IMG/VR virus record: IMGVR_UViG_3300011114_001058
Coordinates: 1-24,639 of that record
Strand: one strand, 5' to 3'
DNA length: 24,639 nucleotides
From: a virus
Made by a program: the position numbers and the translations under genes. Positions within the stretch are counted from its first letter, which is position 1; each line of letters begins with the position of its first letter. This document shows positions 7,724 to 15,246 of the stretch, piece by piece. The notes under the pieces were generated by a model. The model ran no database searches, was not told the origin of the DNA, and saw only the letters and a list, made by a program, of their open reading frames with translations.

Positions 7724-9424
7724 ATGGCCAATGCATCTGACACTTCACCATATTTATTAGTAAGCAATGATTCAACTTTACCAAATTCACAACAACTTGT
7801 TGTAGGATCTGGTTTAATTGCAGAATCTGGTGGGGCAGGGGGAGATTTTACGATATCTCCTGCATTAGGATTGGCATCATTAGCTAATTTAAACACACCC
7901 GGTATATTGTCATTTAATTCTTTTTCTAAAAGTATTACACCAAGAACGTTTGTAAGTAATTCGTCAATTACTATTGCTAATGCTGATGGATTAAATGGCA
8001 CGCCTATTTTTAGTGTCGTCCCCAATACGACGCAACAATTGATTACGGCGAGTGCTAATGGTGGATCTAATGTAGGAAATTATCCGGAATTACATTTTAC
8101 CGGTAGTGGTAGTGCAACATGTTCTGCAGTAGCTGATGCAGCAAACAATCGCATTGTAATAAATTATAATGCACCTTCTGGTGCAGGTACAGGATCGGTA
8201 ACTTCAGTTGGTGCCACATCACCGAATTCAACATTAACTATTGGCGGAACTAATCCAATAACTACCGTTGGTACTTTTACCTTTGATTTACCAACAACCG
8301 GTGTTGTTGCAGGTGCCTATACAAGTGCTAATATAAATGTAGATGCTTATGGTCGATTAACTTTTGCTGCCAATGGGTCAGGTGGATCAGGCGGTGGTGG
8401 AACAGTTAGTTCAGTTCAATTAGCATCTCCCAGTACCAGTTTAATTATTGGTGGAACTAATCCTATTACTACTGGTGGTATAATCAATGTAGATATGCCT
8501 GCCATAATATCATCTGGAAGTTATACAAATGCAAATGTATCAGTAGATACTTATGGTCGTGTAACTGCCATTACTAACGGTATTGCAGGTGGAACAGGCA
8601 CGGTAACGTCTGTTGGAGTAACTTCTAGTAATGGAACTTTAACAGTTACAGGAAGCCCTGTAACGACGTCAGGAACAATAAATGTAGCGTTGCCTACTAC
8701 ATCGGTTACCGCTGCTACTTATACAAATTCTACAATCACTGTAGATAGTTTTGGGCGCATAACTTCTGCTGCTAACGGAAGTTCTATTGGAACGATTGTT
8801 GGAGCGACAAATCAAATTAGTGCTAATACAGTTTCTGGTACGACAACATTAAGCATTCCATCAGATTTCAGAATTCCTGGGACTTTAACGTTTCCTAATA
8901 CTACTCAATCATCTAATTCTTCCAATCTTTCTTTTTATACAAATTCTACAACAACCTATCCGGTAGCATTTGCTTATTCAGTACCTCAAATTTCTTACAA
9001 TTTAGATATTGCTTATGAACGTATTGGAAATTTAATTTTTGTTTCAGTTAATGCTAATGGAACTTATTTAACATGTGATGTATCAGGTAGTACCTCTTTA
9101 TATGGAATTAATAGTTCTAGTGTTCCATCTTCTTATATACCTACAAATATAGGAGGGGTAAAAATTGGTAAAGGAACTATTATTGTTTCCTCTTTATCTA
9201 CTTATTTATATACACTTTCTTGCAGCGTTAATATATATACTGATGGAACTCAAAATGGGACTACTTTTTCTTTTGATTTAGATCCTATAATTAATTTTGA
9301 TGGAATCACTTATACATCTTATCAACCTACGTTTGTCGCAGGGTATGTATACGTGTTTGGATCAATAACTAGTGGATATACTTATCCTGGTATAAATTTC
9401 TTTTATTCAAGAGTTGCTCCATAA
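7724..9424 (+). CDS. Long tail fibre, type-A N-terminus with three shaft repeats
   Basis: A 566-residue fibre candidate, the longest of the array. Residues 1-150 are module A, aligned throughout with the fibre at 4936. Three tandem shaft repeats follow at ~156-219, 226-288 and 291-353. Each runs GTVTSVG, a TLTIGGTNPITT-like strand, then YTNANxxVDxYGRxT and NG, a well-known phage fibre shaft pattern. A Gly-rich hinge lies at ~218-226. Residues ~405-566 form a tip domain whose end (INFDGITYTSYQPTF ... YVYVFG) is related to the remnant at 10322-10507. No clear ribosome site precedes the ATG; the leader is almost pure A/T. A receptor-binding function is inferred. Confidence 0.75.
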   Translation: MANASDTSPYLLVSNDSTLPNSQQLVVGSGLIAESGGAGGDFTISPALGLASLANLNTPGILSFNSFSKSITPRTFVSNSSITIANADGLNGTPIFSVVPNTTQQLITASANGGSNVGNYPELHFTGSGSATCSAVADAANNRIVINYNAPSGAGTGSVTSVGATSPNSTLTIGGTNPITTVGTFTFDLPTTGVVAGAYTSANINVDAYGRLTFAANGSGGSGGGGTVSSVQLASPSTSLIIGGTNPITTGGIINVDMPAIISSGSYTNANVSVDTYGRVTAITNGIAGGTGTVTSVGVTSSNGTLTVTGSPVTTSGTINVALPTTSVTAATYTNSTITVDSFGRITSAANGSSIGTIVGATNQISANTVSGTTTLSIPSDFRIPGTLTFPNTTQSSNSSNLSFYTNSTTTYPVAFAYSVPQISYNLDIAYERIGNLIFVSVNANGTYLTCDVSGSTSLYGINSSSVPSSYIPTNIGGVKIGKGTIIVSSLSTYLYTLSCSVNIYTDGTQNGTTFSFDLDPIINFDGITYTSYQPTFVAGYVYVFGSITSGYTYPGINFFYSRVAP

Positions 9425-9425
9425 A

Positions 9426-9473
9426 ATGGCTAATGCACCAGATACCCCATCTTATCTATTAGGGGTTAATTGA
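9426..9473 (+). pseudogene. Truncated start of a type-A tail fibre gene
   Basis: One base after the preceding stop, an ATG opens MANAPDTPSYLLGVN and then a TGA. It matches the first residues of the type-A fibres (MANASDTSPYLLVSN). The reading frame ends where the toxin-antitoxin cassette begins. It looks like the 5' stub of a third type-A fibre whose far end survives at 10322-10507. The 9474-9573 stretch beyond it holds no gene I can support. Confidence 0.7.
9459..9467 (+). repeat. 9-bp direct repeat, left edge of toxin-antitoxin insertion
   Basis: TTAGGGGTT lies at the end of the fibre 5' stub and recurs at 10323-10331, where the fibre 3' remnant begins. It may be a target duplication or a short homology used at the join. 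Nine bases could also match by chance. Confidence 0.4.
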
Positions 9474-9573
9474 GCAGTCCCCCGAAATGTTCCCTTCGAA
9501 TTAAACATAATAAAAAACACTACGTTTATTTACAACTCTCTCTGCCCTTAAGGAAAAATTAGTATCTATATTT

Positions 9574-9960
9574 TTATCGGATAAGCTCAATTTCAAGATT
9601 GTCTAATTGAAGTTTTTGCCATACTTTGTCAGCCGTATAAACAGGAAGGCCCATCTTTATGCCTAAAGAGATACATGCGCGGTCACCTAAAGATAAGCCA
9701 TGCTTTTTCGTGTGTTTTCTAAGTTCAGCCGTTTTGAAAGCTTGTTCCTCATCAAAAGGCACAATATCAGAAATAAGAGGCAATAGGCACTCTTGCACTT
9801 CCTGGGCCGTCATTTCTGATTCCAACAAAATACTGGCTGTTTCAGAAACATTGATGCTAGACATGACAATTTGCCCCAACAAGGGCTCAACTTTATCAGC
9901 GCCAGGCTCATTTTTGAGAAGGGCAAGCAGCGCAGATGCATCAAGAATAAATTTACTCAT
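9574..9960 (-). CDS. vapC: VapC-type PIN-domain toxin ribonuclease
   Basis: A 128-residue PIN-domain protein; VapC toxins are metal-dependent ribonucleases that cut tRNA or rRNA and stop growth when unopposed. The acidic active-site residues expected of the family are visible: D7 in FILDASALL, E40 in SINVSE, D93 in LSLGDRAC and D111 in VYTAD. Length is normal, so it is probably intact. Its ATG overlaps the end of the antitoxin gene by 8 bases, the usual antitoxin-first order with coupled translation. It lies on the minus strand within a plus-strand structural operon and is visibly richer in G+C (40-47% in lines I counted) than the fibre genes (about 28% in one line), which points to separate acquisition. 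Its target is unknown. Confidence 0.88.
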   Translation of the reverse strand: MSKFILDASALLALLKNEPGADKVEPLLGQIVMSSINVSETASILLESEMTAQEVQECLLPLISDIVPFDEEQAFKTAELRKHTKKHGLSLGDRACISLGIKMGLPVYTADKVWQKLQLDNLEIELIR

Positions 9961-10198
9961 GTTTGGCCTCTTCTTTGCGTTCAGCTAGCAATTTATCAAC
10001 TAGGCTTTCATTAGCAGAATGGTACTGATTGACTAGTTGTCGTGACTTTTCTAAAAGACATCTCAAAGAAGAAATGACAAGCGTGTCATTTTTCATATCT
10101 AAGACAACTTCTTCGCCATCCTTGAATTGAAGCATTTTACGATAAATTGAAGGTATAGAAATTTTTCCACCTTTTGATATTTTTGCTCTCAATAACAT
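9953..10198 (-). CDS. vapB: AbrB/MazE-fold antitoxin (VapB partner)
   Basis: An 81-residue antitoxin with an N-terminal swapped-hairpin DNA-binding domain: AKISKGGKISIPSIYRKML, then FKDGEEVVLDMKNDTLVIS. A charged helical C-terminal half (~45-81) should wrap and block the toxin. I chose the ATG at 10198 rather than upstream in-frame starts because an AAAGGA ribosome site lies about 10 bases before it, the family domain begins there, and a longer start would read through the promoter. Such antitoxins bind their own promoter, alone or with the toxin; a matching inverted repeat lies just upstream. Confidence 0.85.
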   Translation of the reverse strand: MLLRAKISKGGKISIPSIYRKMLQFKDGEEVVLDMKNDTLVISSLRCLLEKSRQLVNQYHSANESLVDKLLAERKEEAKHE

Positions 10199-10215
10199 TA
10201 GATATCGTCCTTTTT

Positions 10216-10243
10216 TGACAATTGTTACCATTGTCATTATAGC
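10216..10243 (-). promoter_or_regulatory. vapBC promoter with overlapping operator
   Basis: On the minus strand an extended -10 box (TGCTATAAT, hexamer at 10241-10236) runs directly into a perfect inverted repeat. Its 7-base arms are TGACAAT/ATTGTCA at 10216-10222 and 10230-10236, with a 7-base spacer. Transcription would start inside this repeat, so an AbrB-fold antitoxin bound there should block initiation. No good -35 box is visible, as is common with extended -10 promoters. Confidence 0.65.
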
Positions 10244-10321
10244 ATCAAAATGATTAATAGTAAGTAAATATCTTTTAATCACCATTTTAGGAAAAAGCTC
10301 TCGTAATCTTAAAAAGATCCA

Positions 10322-10507
10322 TTTAGGGGTTCCAGAAACACATGTTTTTGGAATGGTATTAGTAATACGTTTGTTTTAACAAAACTCACCACTTTTAACG
10401 GTACAACTTATACATCTACGTCACCAAAATATGTAAATACCAATATTTATAATTTTGGTCAAAATGGAAATTCTTTTGGTTTAGTCTTTTCTTACCCTTT
10501 CGTATAA
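10322..10507 (+). pseudogene. 3' remnant of a type-A tail fibre gene
   Basis: An open frame without a start codon ends at TAA 10505-10507. It reads NTFVLTKLTTFNGTTYTS ... YVNTNIYNFG and aligns with the last ~50 residues of the 566-aa fibre (INFDGITYTS ... VAGYVYVFG). The start stub of a similar gene lies on the other side of the toxin-antitoxin pair. The two remnants are one base out of frame if joined at the 9-bp repeat, so sequence was probably lost or has decayed since. Confidence 0.65.
10323..10331 (+). repeat. 9-bp direct repeat, right edge of toxin-antitoxin insertion
   Basis: Second copy of TTAGGGGTT (first at 9459-9467). Together the copies bracket the vapBC cassette and its promoter. 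Confidence 0.4.
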
Positions 10508-10537
10508 ATGCAATAGAAATTTTTTGTAATTAAGTAT

Positions 10538-10561
10538 AAAATTAAATATAAATTTAATTTT
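10538..10561. repeat. AT-only inverted repeat before the adaptor gene
   Basis: A perfect inverted repeat with 9-base arms (AAAATTAAA/TTTAATTTT) and a 6-base loop, ending 12 bases before the ATG at 10574. With no G/C pairs and an AT-rich setting, chance is possible. It takes the place where a ribosome site would be expected; none is seen. Confidence 0.35.
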
Positions 10562-10573
10562 ATTTAAATATAA

Positions 10574-11203
10574 ATGGCATTTGTCCTAACTTATGAAACA
10601 TTAACGACAACCATTAAGGATTATGTAGAACGTCAAGATGCACGTTTTATTGATACTATTCCTGTATTTTTGGTTTTAGGACAACAACGTGTTTGTAAAG
10701 ACTTAAAGATCTTAAACATTAAGAATTTTGTAACTGATTCATTAACTACAAATGTTCAATTAGTTGCCAAACCAGGAGATTGGATAACAAGTAACTATTT
10801 TAATATTTTACAACCTAACGGTGAAAAACTTATTCTTAAATTTAGATCTAACGAGTATTGCGATACTTATTGGCCCAATCCAACAGATGTCGGCGTACCA
10901 AAATATTTTGCAGATTATACCTTTAATACCACAAAAATAGTTCCTACGCCTGATCAAGATTATCCTTACGAATTTGGATATTATGCATTGCCACCTCTTT
11001 TAGACGAAACAAATGGCACAAACATTTTAACAAGTACTATTCCTCAAGTATTGATTTATGCCTGTCTTTTAGAAACAGCATCTTATTTAAAGGATGATGA
11101 ACGTTTGCCTGTATGGACAGATTATTATTCCAAAGCAAAAGATGCCGTAAATGCAGAAGATTTAAGTCGTATTTATGTAGGATTTACCAGTAATAACCAT
11201 TAA
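10574..11203 (+). CDS. SU10/gp6-type head-tail adaptor protein
   Basis: A 209-residue connector of the adaptor type that forms a ring under the portal. The N-terminus is helical (LTTTIKDYVERQDARFIDTIPVFLVLGQQRV). The middle is beta-rich with a KPGDWIT turn, as in related adaptors. The C-terminus is helical, ending in LIYACLLETASYLKDDERLPVW, then YYSKAKDAVNAEDLSRIY, the hallmark end of this group. Length is normal. It is the second connector in the window, separated from the gp4-like one by the whole fibre array and the toxin-antitoxin cassette. No ribosome site is visible and the leader is A/T only. Confidence 0.72.
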   Translation: MAFVLTYETLTTTIKDYVERQDARFIDTIPVFLVLGQQRVCKDLKILNIKNFVTDSLTTNVQLVAKPGDWITSNYFNILQPNGEKLILKFRSNEYCDTYWPNPTDVGVPKYFADYTFNTTKIVPTPDQDYPYEFGYYALPPLLDETNGTNILTSTIPQVLIYACLLETASYLKDDERLPVWTDYYSKAKDAVNAEDLSRIYVGFTSNNH

Positions 11204-11212
11204 GGAAAAAAT

Positions 11213-13165
11213 ATGACTATTCAATCAATAAGTTATGGTGCTGTGCAAACGGCGTATGTAAGTTACACAAGTTATGATTTAGATGTAGCAAATTCTATTT
11301 CAACTTTTGTATGGCCAACACCATATGCAACGTCTCTAAATGTTTTAGCTGCTACAACCAATTTTGTTGTTACAAAAACTGGATGTAAAGTTAATTTTCC
11401 AAATGCTAATGAAGTTAGCTTAGGCATGAATATTTTTATTCGTAATGATGGTTCATCAAGTGATATAGTTACGATTAATGATAATCTCGGTAATCCGATA
11501 GAAGTTATAGATCCAGGTGAAGTTTGGTGGATTCAATTAACGGCTTATACAAACGACTCGGCAGGTGTTTGGATTCCTATACAACAAGGAGCTGGAACAT
11601 CTCAAGCTACTGCTGCAGATTTAGCAGGAAAAGGCTTAGAGGCAGTTGCTACAAGACTTAATACAGTTATTCCTCCCAAAACAATTACAGCAGATTACAC
11701 AATTGTAGACGCTGATCAATCAGGGTTAATTTTAATTAATAGCACTGGGTTAGTAACAATCACTCTTGGTGCATATCGTGGTGGATTTAGTGTTTCATTT
11801 AACAATATAGGAACTGGTGATGTTTTCTTCACCGGAATTGTTAATAATTCTGCAACTTTTTCTTTAGGAAGTTCTCAAACGGTTACATTAATTAATGATG
11901 CAATAGATACTAATAAATGGTGGACATTAGGATTAGGGCAAGGAACATCTTTTCTCGATAGCATTGTATCAGTTGATTTGACGGATATAGCTTCCACAGG
12001 AGGGACTTTAGTTCTTAGCGCCAGTCAACTTAATGCATTTATCCAACAATTTTACTCTGATGATCCAATTACAGGAAACATTGTTATTTATTATGGCAAT
12101 AATTCAGGAAATTGGTATGTAGCAAATTTTTGTAGCACTACAAATGGTTCATCAATTTCATTAAGTTTAGGGTTTCCGGTTACCCCTGTAGGTACCCCAA
12201 TAGTAGTCCCAATGGGTGCAAAATTAATTTATTATGCAGCTAATGATCCAACGACAAATCAGTTATCTTTGTTTACTATTCCATCTATCTTATCTTTACA
12301 AAAATTACTTCTTGCAAATGGAACAGCAGCTGCACCTTCTCTTTCATTTTCGTCTAATGAAACATCGGGTTTTTATTTAGAAAATGCTTTTCAGCCATCT
12401 ATTTCAGCAAATGCAGTTCAAGTTGCCACTTTTGATGGAACAACTGACATTAATCCAAAAATATTAGCTAATTCAGGTTCATCAGATTATCCCGTTTATA
12501 CTTTTGATACGGGAACTGATTTTGGTATGGGATTGGTCAATCCAGGAAAATTAGGTTTTTTTGGTGGAAATGCTGCAGTATGTAATACTTTAGTTACGTC
12601 TGGTGGTGTAACTAATTCTACATTTATAGAACCAACAAGTGGAAATACCTTAGCTTTAAACATAGATAATGCAGAGGCTGTATTAGATTTTACTGTTGGT
12701 GGATTAACCGGTTCAATATCAACTTCAGCTACAAATTTAACTTTGTCATATTTTGATGGTACAACTACTGGAAATTTAAAACTATCGGTTCCAAGCGTTA
12801 CATCGACAGCTTTAACGCTTTCATCACCTGCAGCAAACAATTTATTAATAACTGTTAATGATGCAACTCCAGCAACAGTTTCTTATGATGGAAATTTAGC
12901 AGTTTCTATTGCAACTACTGGTGCAATGACATTTGCGCAAACTGCAAATTTCACTCAACGAACTGCTACTTTAAATGCCTTATTGCCGAACCCTGCTGCA
13001 CTTGGAAACATGCTTGCATATGATGGTGCTAATTGGATTTTAACTCCCGCAGCTGCAGCAGGAACCATTCTTTACTTTAATGGTGCTAATTGGATAAATC
13101 TTGCTCCTGGTGCTGATGGGAGTGTTTTAACGCTAGCAGGAGGATTACCAACATGGGCTCCTTAG
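11213..13165 (+). CDS. Large tail fibre / tail appendage protein
   Basis: A 650-residue fibre protein with an AAGGA ribosome site. The N-terminal ~130 residues form a beta domain (TNFVVTKTGCKV, NIFIRNDGSSSDIV, DPGEVWWIQL) probably used for attachment. Residues ~155-240 repeat a similar theme (KTITADYTIVDADQSG, LILINSTGLVTITL). Residues ~365-380 contain GTAAAPSLSFSSNETSGFYL, a widespread phage fibre motif. The C-terminal ~55 residues carry two copies of the fibre strand GNMLAYDGANWIL / GTILYFNGANWINL and end GSVLTLAGGLPTW. There is no intramolecular chaperone or catalytic motif that I can see. The last 13 bases overlap the muramidase gene, whose AGGAGG ribosome site lies inside this coding region. 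Confidence 0.68.
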   Translation: MTIQSISYGAVQTAYVSYTSYDLDVANSISTFVWPTPYATSLNVLAATTNFVVTKTGCKVNFPNANEVSLGMNIFIRNDGSSSDIVTINDNLGNPIEVIDPGEVWWIQLTAYTNDSAGVWIPIQQGAGTSQATAADLAGKGLEAVATRLNTVIPPKTITADYTIVDADQSGLILINSTGLVTITLGAYRGGFSVSFNNIGTGDVFFTGIVNNSATFSLGSSQTVTLINDAIDTNKWWTLGLGQGTSFLDSIVSVDLTDIASTGGTLVLSASQLNAFIQQFYSDDPITGNIVIYYGNNSGNWYVANFCSTTNGSSISLSLGFPVTPVGTPIVVPMGAKLIYYAANDPTTNQLSLFTIPSILSLQKLLLANGTAAAPSLSFSSNETSGFYLENAFQPSISANAVQVATFDGTTDINPKILANSGSSDYPVYTFDTGTDFGMGLVNPGKLGFFGGNAAVCNTLVTSGGVTNSTFIEPTSGNTLALNIDNAEAVLDFTVGGLTGSISTSATNLTLSYFDGTTTGNLKLSVPSVTSTALTLSSPAANNLLITVNDATPATVSYDGNLAVSIATTGAMTFAQTANFTQRTATLNALLPNPAALGNMLAYDGANWILTPAAAAGTILYFNGANWINLAPGADGSVLTLAGGLPTWAP

Positions 13166-13656
13166 ATAATATTTTTAATCAAGCCATTGAAAATGTTTTA
13201 GAAAATGAAGGGGGTTATGTTAATGACCCTTATGACCCTGGTGGAGAAACAAATTTTGGTATATCTAAAAGAATTTATCCCCATCTAGATATAAAAAATA
13301 TTACGCGCAATCAAGCAATAGATATTTACAAAAAACAATATTGGGAAAATACAGCATATCCATTAATTTCAACAAAACTACCATTAATTGCTATAAAAAT
13401 TTTCGATTTAAGTGTCAATATGGGAAATGTCCAAGCCAATAGACTTTTGCAACGTGCTTGTAGATCAATTGGATCCCCACTTGTAGAAGATGGATATTTA
13501 GGTCCTAAAAGTTTAAAAGTTATAATGAACAGTAATCAGGATTTACTGTTATGTAGTTTTAAATCAGAAGCAGCGGGCTATTACCGTGTTCTTTGCGCCT
13601 TAAAATCTTCTAACAATGAATTTTTAAATGGGTGGTTAAGTAGGGCATATGAATAA
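13153..13656 (+). CDS. GH108-type N-acetylmuramidase (phage lysozyme)
   Basis: A 167-residue peptidoglycan hydrolase. Residues 14-37 contain ENEGGYVNDPYDPGGETNFG, the active-site signature of GH108-type muramidases; E19 is the expected catalytic acid. Residues ~105-140 (LLQRACRSIG, VEDGYLGPKSLKVI) match the C-terminal peptidoglycan-binding domain of this family. There is no signal peptide or membrane segment. The start is fixed by a perfect AGGAGG at 13138-13143, nine bases upstream. It is wedged between a fibre and the gp10-like gene with overlaps on both sides (13 and 8 bases) and no holin beside it. It could therefore be a virion-associated lysin that opens the wall at entry as well as, or instead of, an endolysin. 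Enzyme call strong; timing of use inferred. Confidence 0.88.
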   Translation: MGSLDNIFNQAIENVLENEGGYVNDPYDPGGETNFGISKRIYPHLDIKNITRNQAIDIYKKQYWENTAYPLISTKLPLIAIKIFDLSVNMGNVQANRLLQRACRSIGSPLVEDGYLGPKSLKVIMNSNQDLLLCSFKSEAAGYYRVLCALKSSNNEFLNGWLSRAYE

Positions 13657-15241
13657 TTACAAATGTCAGGTATTACAAAGCGATCCAGGTATTCAGCGTG
13701 ATGGTACTGGTTATGATTCAACAAATTTTATTGATGGACAATGGACAAGATTTTACAACAACAAACCTAGAAAAATGGGTGGTTACAAAGCTGTTAATTA
13801 TGGGACAAATCAAATTATCCGTAGCATGTATTCTGCTCCTTTAGATAATGACGTTCAAATATATTTAGGACGAAGTGAATCGTTAAGTTATGTATCCCTT
13901 CCCATTAGCGGTAACATAAATATTAACCTTACAAATGAAGTTGATAGAACTCCAACAAGTTTGGATCTTAATCTAGAAAACTCTTGGAGTTTTGATTTAT
14001 TTACTAACTTTACCGATGCATATCTTGAATCTCAAATTATTGCTCAGGTATGTCCTAATGCATCATCAATTAACAATGCTGTAGAAGGTCCTATTTATTA
14101 TGGAAGTATCACTAATAATTTACCTTTAATTCCTATCATAGACAGCGAATTAGGTACGATTCAATGTAGTGGGGGTATTGTTTTTCTTTCCCCTATTTTG
14201 GTTGCTTATGGAAATAATGGAAAAATTCAATGGACAGATCCAAATGCGGCTGATCCTTTAAATACATGGCATGATTCTTCGAATAATCCTTTAGAAAACA
14301 CAATTGCTAACACCAAAATTGTTTATGGAACATCTATCATTGGTGCAAGTGTTCCTACTGGACTATTTTGGTCATTAAATAGTTTGATTCGTGTAACATA
14401 CAGTGCAATAACAACAGCAGAAGTTACAAGTTATGTATTTGCCTCTACAACCATTGATAACAACATAAGCATTATTTCTAATACAAGTGTTGTTAGTTAT
14501 AAACAAACATATTTTTGGATTGGTACTGACCAATTTTATATGTTTGATGGCGTTGTGCAAACTATCCCTAATACCATGAATAGACATTGGTTTTTTAACA
14601 ATGTAAATTTTGAACAGCGTAACAAAATATTCGGATATGTAAATTCACGATACGATGAAATTATTTGGTATTATCCGACTAGAGATAGTACAGAAAATAA
14701 TGCATTCATTGCCTATAATTATGTAGGAAGATTTTGGTTTGATTCATTAAATGGACGTTCAACAGGTGTATCAGCAAATGTGCTTCCTTTTCCTTTATTA
14801 GCTGATTCTCAATCTACAGCTATTACTACACGCAGGGGCGTAGAAAATTATTATCTTCTTTGGCAGCATGAAATAGGAAATGACAAAGATATTTCTGGTA
14901 AATTGACGCCTATTTTAAGCAATTATACGCATCACATTACAGATATTTGCTCTCAACCAGACAGTCAAAATCGTTTAATTCGCAACCGTCGTGTAGAACC
15001 AAACTTTTCAATGATTGGTAATATGGATTTATGGTTTATCAATATGATGTGGGCTGCAGATTATATTAATGGAAACGCTATTATTGATGGTCCTTACCCT
15101 TTTAATTCTTTTACGCAATTTGTAGATATGGCAAGCCAAGGTAGACAAGTAGCTTTGAAATTTCAAAGCAACGAATTGGGTGGTTTTTTTCAAGGTGGAA
15201 AAACCTTATTTGATTGGGAAGTTGGCGATGTGCAACCTTAA
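13649..15241 (+). CDS. P22 gp10-like packaged-DNA stabilisation / tail hub protein
   Basis: A 530-residue protein of the group that plugs the tail stub and keeps packaged DNA inside the head. The N-terminus has the typical run SDPGIQRDGTGYDSTNFIDG followed by WTRFYNNKPRKMGGY. The middle shows repeated beta blades with aromatic ends (KQTYFWIGTDQFYMFDG, RYDEIIWYYPTRDS, RFWFDSLNGRS), fitting a propeller-like fold. The C-terminus has the repeated RQVALKFQSNELGGFF and TLFDWEVGDVQP ending seen in relatives. Its start overlaps the muramidase by 8 bases and no strong ribosome site is visible, so translation is probably coupled. Presence of this protein together with gp4-type connectors is the main reason for calling a podovirus. 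Confidence 0.72.
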   Translation: MNNYKCQVLQSDPGIQRDGTGYDSTNFIDGQWTRFYNNKPRKMGGYKAVNYGTNQIIRSMYSAPLDNDVQIYLGRSESLSYVSLPISGNININLTNEVDRTPTSLDLNLENSWSFDLFTNFTDAYLESQIIAQVCPNASSINNAVEGPIYYGSITNNLPLIPIIDSELGTIQCSGGIVFLSPILVAYGNNGKIQWTDPNAADPLNTWHDSSNNPLENTIANTKIVYGTSIIGASVPTGLFWSLNSLIRVTYSAITTAEVTSYVFASTTIDNNISIISNTSVVSYKQTYFWIGTDQFYMFDGVVQTIPNTMNRHWFFNNVNFEQRNKIFGYVNSRYDEIIWYYPTRDSTENNAFIAYNYVGRFWFDSLNGRSTGVSANVLPFPLLADSQSTAITTRRGVENYYLLWQHEIGNDKDISGKLTPILSNYTHHITDICSQPDSQNRLIRNRRVEPNFSMIGNMDLWFINMMWAADYINGNAIIDGPYPFNSFTQFVDMASQGRQVALKFQSNELGGFFQGGKTLFDWEVGDVQP

Positions 15242-15246
15242 TAACT

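Noticed and set aside
4936-9424. Diversity-generating retroelement or invertible fibre cassette
   Set aside because: There is no reverse transcriptase, no template/variable repeat pair, and the repeats at the fibre starts are direct, not inverted; the recombinase lies 14 kb away with no matching sites seen here.
9659-9988. Plus-strand frame opposite vapC
   Set aside because: The minus-strand VapC has all expected acidic residues and a coupled antitoxin; the opposite frame has no domain or ribosome site.
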